Assembly (NCBI GenBank): GCA_016932295.1
Contig: JAFGDC010000040.1
Span: forward strand, 1-9,521
DNA from: a candidate division CSSED10-310 bacterium
GTDB taxonomy: Bacteria; CSSED10-310; JAFGDC01
Direction of reading: 5' to 3'
DNA length: 9,521 nucleotides
A program made the position numbers and the translations under genes. The notes beneath the pieces were generated by a model that was not told the origin of the DNA, made no database searches, and was given only the letters and a program-made list of their open reading frames with translations. Numbering within the stretch: the first letter of the stretch is position 1; each line of letters opens with the position of its first letter. Of the stretch, positions 5,688 through 9,521 are shown piece by piece.

Positions 5688-6685
5688 ACCAGGCCATCAA
5701 AGCAGGCCTACAAATAGTACGCGGCCGCCCCTTTTACACCACCCTCGACCTCACATCCCGCTGCAATTCACAATGTCCCATGTGTTCCGTTTGGCGCTCA
5801 CCGGGGCCTGATCTGACCCTGACCGATATCGGCCGTGTGGTGGACAACCTCTCTGAATTTGGCATCCGGTACATTGCCCTCGCCGGCGGGGAGCCGCTCC
5901 TCCGCGCCGACTTGTTCGAAGTCTTCGGGCTGCTGGAGCGACACCGCCTGCTCTATGCGCTTACTACCAACGGCTTGCTGTTGGACCGGCACATGATCGA
6001 TCGTTTCAACAAGCACCGGCCGAACAACCTGATGGTTTCCCTGGACAGCCTCAAGGCGCCGGTGTACCGACGCCTGCGCGGAGTGGACGGCCTGGATGCA
6101 GTGACGGCCAATATACAGGGCGCGGGGCGCTGCCTCGATCGGCATATCGTGCTGCGGATCAATACCGTGCTGACCCCGCTCAACCTGGAGGAGATCCCGG
6201 CATTGTTGGAATTCGCGGAACGCAACGGCGCGGCGCTCTCGGTGACTCCCTGTGCCATGGGCGGCGGATTCCGGCACAGGCACCAGGCGGACGAGGTAAG
6301 ACCGAATACCGAAGCGGCGACGGCCATGGCGGAAACCATGTTGTGGGTGGCGGAAATGGCCACGGAAGGACGTGCTGTATACGGTCCCACGACCTTCTAC
6401 GAAACGGCGGCGCGGGTATTGACCGGCGGCGCCGCGGTTCGCTGCGACGCCAACCGCTTCGTGCTGCACGTGGACGCCCGCGGCGGGGTCTCTGTCTGCC
6501 AGGACCTGCCGCCCTTCGCCGACCTCCTCCGGACATCACTCACCGAAGCATGGAGCGCTTCCACCCATGCCGCCGCAATCACGCGCTGCTGCGAAGAAAC
6601 GCCGTGTTTCTACATGTGCTCCCGCATGATCTCACATTTCATCACGCACCCGGAAACACTCACCGACTTCTTCAGGCGCTCCTGA
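5681..6685 (+). CDS. Radical SAM enzyme with incomplete SPASM/twitch-like C-terminal domain
   Basis: A 334-residue radical SAM protein. Cys28-x3-Cys32-x2-Cys35 (CNSQCPMC) binds the 4Fe-4S cluster that cleaves S-adenosylmethionine; GGEP at 69-72 is the SAM-binding motif, with TTNG at 95-98 and VSLD at 119-122 completing the usual barrel pattern. The C-terminal part has Cys255-x12-Gly-x4-Cys273, then Cys303-x5-Cys309-x3-Cys313. This follows the SPASM spacing, but the first Cys of the CX2C pair (position 300 is Ile) and the last Cys are absent, so it probably holds one or an altered auxiliary Fe-S cluster. SPASM enzymes modify peptides, sugars and other small molecules; the substrate here is unknown. 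The start overlaps the exported-protein stop by 7 bases with no strong ribosome site, so it is probably translated by coupling. Its 3' end overlaps the convergent YfhO-like gene by 14 bases. Confidence 0.88.
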   Translation: MLNQAIKAGLQIVRGRPFYTTLDLTSRCNSQCPMCSVWRSPGPDLTLTDIGRVVDNLSEFGIRYIALAGGEPLLRADLFEVFGLLERHRLLYALTTNGLLLDRHMIDRFNKHRPNNLMVSLDSLKAPVYRRLRGVDGLDAVTANIQGAGRCLDRHIVLRINTVLTPLNLEEIPALLEFAERNGAALSVTPCAMGGGFRHRHQADEVRPNTEAATAMAETMLWVAEMATEGRAVYGPTTFYETAARVLTGGAAVRCDANRFVLHVDARGGVSVCQDLPPFADLLRTSLTEAWSASTHAAAITRCCEETPCFYMCSRMISHFITHPETLTDFFRRS

Positions 6686-8645
6686 AGCGCCGACCCGGCA
6701 CCAGGCACGCGCTCATCCCGCCGAGTGCGCACAAGGTGATGAACAGACCGATGAAAAACGCCGGATCGTAATACCGCAGATCAATCCGCCGCTGTCCCGG
6801 CGCCACCATGAGCCCCAGCAGACCATTCACGTTCACCACCACACCCTCCTTTGCACGCCATCCATCGTGGTAATTCTGATTGACCACCAGCAGGCCGGAG
6901 TCTTCCACCCGTGCCGAGATGCGGGTGGCGGTGATGGCGAGGCCGGAGACCGCGCCGCCGTTCACAAAAAAGGCTTCACCCCGATAGTGTTCGTTGGCGA
7001 TGAACCGGTCGTTGGCAGCGAAAAAACGGGGCTGCACGCTGGTGGGAACCTGCAGGGTCGAATACCAGTCCAGGGTACCGATTCCCTTGCGGATCAGAGG
7101 GTATTCCCGGCCGTTGTGAGTACCCTGGTATGCGACAGAGTAAGGACCGTCCGGAATGGCATAGCGGCGCAGGTGATCCTCGGGATTGGACTGAATCGCG
7201 GCGAGTGCGGTCAGCCGGGACTGATGGGAGTAAATCAACGGCGCCAGGGTGATCACGCCGATCAACACGGCGGCGGCTCTTCCCCATCGGCGCCGCGTGG
7301 CAAGCCAATCGATGGTAATGCCGAAACCCGCCAGGAGGATCAGCATCAGGAAGTACTCGAAGTATGAGTTAGGATGGCGCATGACCTTGACAAACCCGGC
7401 AGAGCGCCACAGGCAGCCGAAGATATCGATGGGACTGTTGTACGCGAGGGTCAGCGTCAGGGTGATCCAGAAAGTCCACAACCAGCGCATTCCACCGGCG
7501 CGGCACCGCAGCCAGCCGAGCAGCCCGAACAGCGTCATGACCGGTCCGATACGCAGGAATGCCGATCGATAGATGAACAGCGCCGGCACTTCGGCGAGCC
7601 GGTATGCATCGATGAATCCCGGGGCGTAAAACGGCTCGCCTCCCACCATGCCTTCCTCGGGATCGATGAAGTGCCGCAATGCCAGGTCAGTCCGATGCAT
7701 CAACCGGGCGGCGGGCAGGTATTTGACCGCTCCCGCCAACATGCAGAGCAGTGCCATGGAGATGACGGCACGCAGGGGGAGGATATCGAGATAAAGGCCC
7801 GAACCGTGCCGACGCACCAGTCCGGTGACAGCGAACACGGCCAGGAACACTCCTATGGAAAACAGGTAGTAGTAGCCGTCAAAGCTCAGAGAGGCGAACA
7901 GCAGGGCAGCCGCGCACAATCCTCGGCGGGATCGGCGGCCGAACAGCAGGACCAGCAGGAGCGCGGTGAAGGCATAGGAAACCGAGTAGTAGTCGCCGTC
8001 GGACATGGCGCGGGGAAGCCATGGGGAGAACGCCGCGGCGAGCGATGCGGCGGACGCCCCGGCGGGACCGAGGCGCAGCATGATCCGCCCCGCCAGGTAC
8101 ATGCCCACGCCCTGGATGAAGGTCAGGAACCACCAGTACAGTTTCTGCCCCAGGAGTTCCCCGGCGCAAAGATGAAACAGCATGAAAGGACTGGGCCAGA
8201 TGAACTCGGGATGCCCGGCCATGGGGAATCCGCCCCCGCCATACTGGCTCCAAAGGGGCAGTAGTCCGTGTTCGATGACGGTTTCACGAAGGTAGTAATT
8301 GAATCCGTAGTAACGGATCATGTCGGTGCGAAAGAAGGTCAGGTGACCGCGTTGATCCATGATCGGCAGGAAGCAGAACAGTAGCAGCACCGCCAGGGCG
8401 CCGAGGAATACCCAATCGCGTCCGGTCAGCAGCCCGGATTCAGGACAGGCGGCAGGCGGTCTTTCGATCCGGCGGGACCAGAGGACAGGCCAGATTGAAG
8501 CCAGGACCAACAGCGCGGTGATGGTCCAGTAAATGGTCGTCTCGGCCGGCGCGCGGTGCAGCATGACAATGACCGCGCCGGTGATAATGATGAGCAGTCC
8601 GCAAAGGTTCCTGAGTTTCCTGACCGTGCCGAGTCGCGCCTGCAT
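6672..8645 (-). CDS. YfhO-like polytopic membrane protein (GT-C glycosyltransferase superfamily)
   Basis: A 657-residue integral membrane protein with about a dozen hydrophobic segments and a C-terminal extracytoplasmic domain. Two N-terminal segments (13-29, 38-56) precede the main core. The first large loop, about 100-150, has the GT-C/YfhO pattern: FFRTDMIRYY with Asp108, then LLPLWSQYGGGGFPMAGHPE at 128-147. The end, near 586-640, has LLVVNQNYHDGW, then VAPGQRRIDLRYYDP and a last helix, the usual YfhO finish. GT-C proteins move sugars from polyprenyl-phosphate donors on the outer face of the membrane; donor and acceptor here are unknown. Start at ATG 8645 is supported by GAGG (8650-8653) four bases away. 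A second GT-C-like gene lies 205 bases upstream on the same strand. Best assignment is YfhO family; activity is not shown by sequence alone. Confidence 0.82.
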   Translation of the reverse strand: MQARLGTVRKLRNLCGLLIIITGAVIVMLHRAPAETTIYWTITALLVLASIWPVLWSRRIERPPAACPESGLLTGRDWVFLGALAVLLLFCFLPIMDQRGHLTFFRTDMIRYYGFNYYLRETVIEHGLLPLWSQYGGGGFPMAGHPEFIWPSPFMLFHLCAGELLGQKLYWWFLTFIQGVGMYLAGRIMLRLGPAGASAASLAAAFSPWLPRAMSDGDYYSVSYAFTALLLVLLFGRRSRRGLCAAALLFASLSFDGYYYLFSIGVFLAVFAVTGLVRRHGSGLYLDILPLRAVISMALLCMLAGAVKYLPAARLMHRTDLALRHFIDPEEGMVGGEPFYAPGFIDAYRLAEVPALFIYRSAFLRIGPVMTLFGLLGWLRCRAGGMRWLWTFWITLTLTLAYNSPIDIFGCLWRSAGFVKVMRHPNSYFEYFLMLILLAGFGITIDWLATRRRWGRAAAVLIGVITLAPLIYSHQSRLTALAAIQSNPEDHLRRYAIPDGPYSVAYQGTHNGREYPLIRKGIGTLDWYSTLQVPTSVQPRFFAANDRFIANEHYRGEAFFVNGGAVSGLAITATRISARVEDSGLLVVNQNYHDGWRAKEGVVVNVNGLLGLMVAPGQRRIDLRYYDPAFFIGLFITLCALGGMSACLVPGRRFRSA

Positions 8646-8734
8646 GACACCTCACCGGAGCCGGCGGCAATAACGCTCGAAGCGCGCCGCGGATACGTCG
8701 CCTTAGTCCACTCTTTCCAATGACTTACACCATC

Positions 8735-8764
8735 ATCCTAGCAAACCGCCAAGCGGGTGCGCAA
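8735..8764 (-). promoter_or_regulatory. Weak candidate promoter for the YfhO-like gene
   Basis: On the minus strand TTGCGC (8764-8759) and TAGGAT (8740-8735) are 18 bases apart, with a start point expected near 8728 and a leader of about 80 bases. Matches to consensus are only moderate. It would let the gene be transcribed apart from the upstream GT-C gene across the 205-base gap; no strong terminator was seen in that gap. Confidence 0.28.
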
Positions 8765-8850
8765 CCGGAAGCGCGGTACACGAAACATGGGGCAGAAAAC
8801 CTCACCATCTCGACGGCATCGAACCCGCGACGTCAGGCCGATATGCTTCG

Positions 8851-9521
8851 TCACGGCGTGCCCGTGATCCGGGGAGGCGTCACCACGCACGCCATTGGAC
8901 CACCGCCCAGATACAACTCCATCACCGGCACCCCGTCCGGGTCCGCCAGCGTCACCAGTAATTCAAGCCGGTGTGCATAATACCGGCGCAGGCGGTCGAG
9001 CGCCGCCGCCGTGAGTGGATTTACCGCACCATCGAGATGAGGCAGCCATACGGTGCCGGCAACCAGGCACCCGCTCGAGGACGCTCGTTCAACCAGATCC
9101 ACCACTGTCTCATACTGCAGGTAACGATCGGTTTCCCGGCAAACCACGCCCCCCTCGTACACCCCGGGAGGCGTCATCTCCAGATAGCCGAAAGGCAACC
9201 CACGGCGGCGACTCTCCGGCCAGGCATAGGCCGCTGTATTGAGACGCCACCCATCCAGTAGCAGCAACGGCCGCCCAGCCGCAGCCTGAAACAACACTTC
9301 CGCTGCTTCCGCGCCGCCGATGCCCGCCGCGCGCAATTCCGCCGCGTTGGGCGGACGCAGTGCGTATTCAAACCCAGGCGCCGCGAAGGACAGGATGACC
9401 AGCGGAACCCAGCAACGCCGGACAACGGCGCCACGCGCGAACACCGGCTGGAGCCATTGCGCACCCAGACAGGCCAGAAGCACCAGCGGAGTGGACAACG
9501 GAAGCAGGTACCGCGCCGAAG
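8851..9521 (-). CDS. C-terminal part of a GT-C-like membrane protein (5' partial)
   Basis: The frame is open to the right edge, so the start lies outside; TTG at 9498 is merely the first in-frame start-like codon. 222 residues are visible. They begin SARYLLPLSTPLVLLACLG, the RYLLP-type segment that commonly opens one of the last helices of GT-C (mannosyltransferase-like) proteins, followed by a second hydrophobic stretch (VPLVILSFAAP). About 170 residues of soluble, probably periplasmic, sequence follow, with GRPLLLLDGWRLNTAAY near the middle and VPVMELYLG near the end. The soluble tail was not recognised. Same strand and direction as the YfhO-like gene, so the two may belong to one envelope glycan locus. 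The GT-C call rests on the RYLLP segment and context. Confidence 0.6.
   Translation of the reverse strand, partial: SARYLLPLSTPLVLLACLGAQWLQPVFARGAVVRRCWVPLVILSFAAPGFEYALRPPNAAELRAAGIGGAEAAEVLFQAAAGRPLLLLDGWRLNTAAYAWPESRRRGLPFGYLEMTPPGVYEGGVVCRETDRYLQYETVVDLVERASSSGCLVAGTVWLPHLDGAVNPLTAAALDRLRRYYAHRLELLVTLADPDGVPVMELYLGGGPMACVVTPPRITGTP

Noticed and set aside
7374..8264. 296-codon + strand open frame
   Set aside because: It is antisense to the YfhO-like gene and is Gln/Gly/His-rich with no domain; a shadow frame.
8815..8826. tRNA T-loop-like sequence on the minus strand (GGGTTCGATGCC)
   Set aside because: The flanking bases do not form a 5-bp T stem, and no anticodon arm or acceptor stem could be built around it.
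8851..8867. Inverted repeat TCACGG/CCGTGA at the stop of the right-edge gene
   Set aside because: A 6-bp stem covering the stop codon with no following T-run; probably chance in GC-rich sequence.

Overview
This is a bacterial window, most likely from a Gram-negative organism: many products have export signals or are inner-membrane enzymes of envelope assembly, and the coding style resembles uncultivated or PVC-like phyla (Planctomycetes, Verrucomicrobia, Lentisphaerae, Kiritimatiellae and similar). The taxon cannot be fixed from the sequence. No rRNA, tRNA, CRISPR array, insertion sequence or integrase was found.

Left block (1-1781, + strand, AT-rich). The C-terminal part of a large secreted protein runs in from the left edge. 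It ends in a DUF7689-type Cys/His domain that carries an inserted Asp/Asn/Gly-rich, EF-hand/dockerin-like loop. Sixteen bases later, behind a perfect AGGAGG, comes a GTG-started small exported protein with two copies of a HEAT-like unit. Bases 1782-2202 have no convincing gene and hold a sharp change from AT-rich to GC-rich DNA.

Central block (2203-6685, GC-rich). Two operons are arranged head to head around a 192-base promoter region. Leftward: a CapK/PaaK-type adenylate-forming ligase, coupled by a 4-base ATGA overlap to a membrane protein whose two halves both look like the repeats of urea transporters (UT family), with about four TPRs inserted between them. Rightward: a small exported protein that appears to be transcribed leaderless, overlapping by 7 bases a radical SAM enzyme with an incomplete SPASM-like C-terminal Cys set. 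The UT-TPR chimera and the four-gene divergent unit are the most novel content. A plausible but unproven reading is that a modified or activated small carboxylate/amide compound is made by the radical SAM enzyme and ligase and sensed or moved by the UT-TPR protein.

Right block (6672-9521, - strand). Two large GT-C-like polytopic membrane proteins lie in tandem: a complete YfhO-like protein, and the C-terminal part of another that continues past the right edge. The YfhO-like gene and the radical SAM gene converge and overlap by 14 bases. These genes suggest glycan or lipid-glycan work at the cell envelope.
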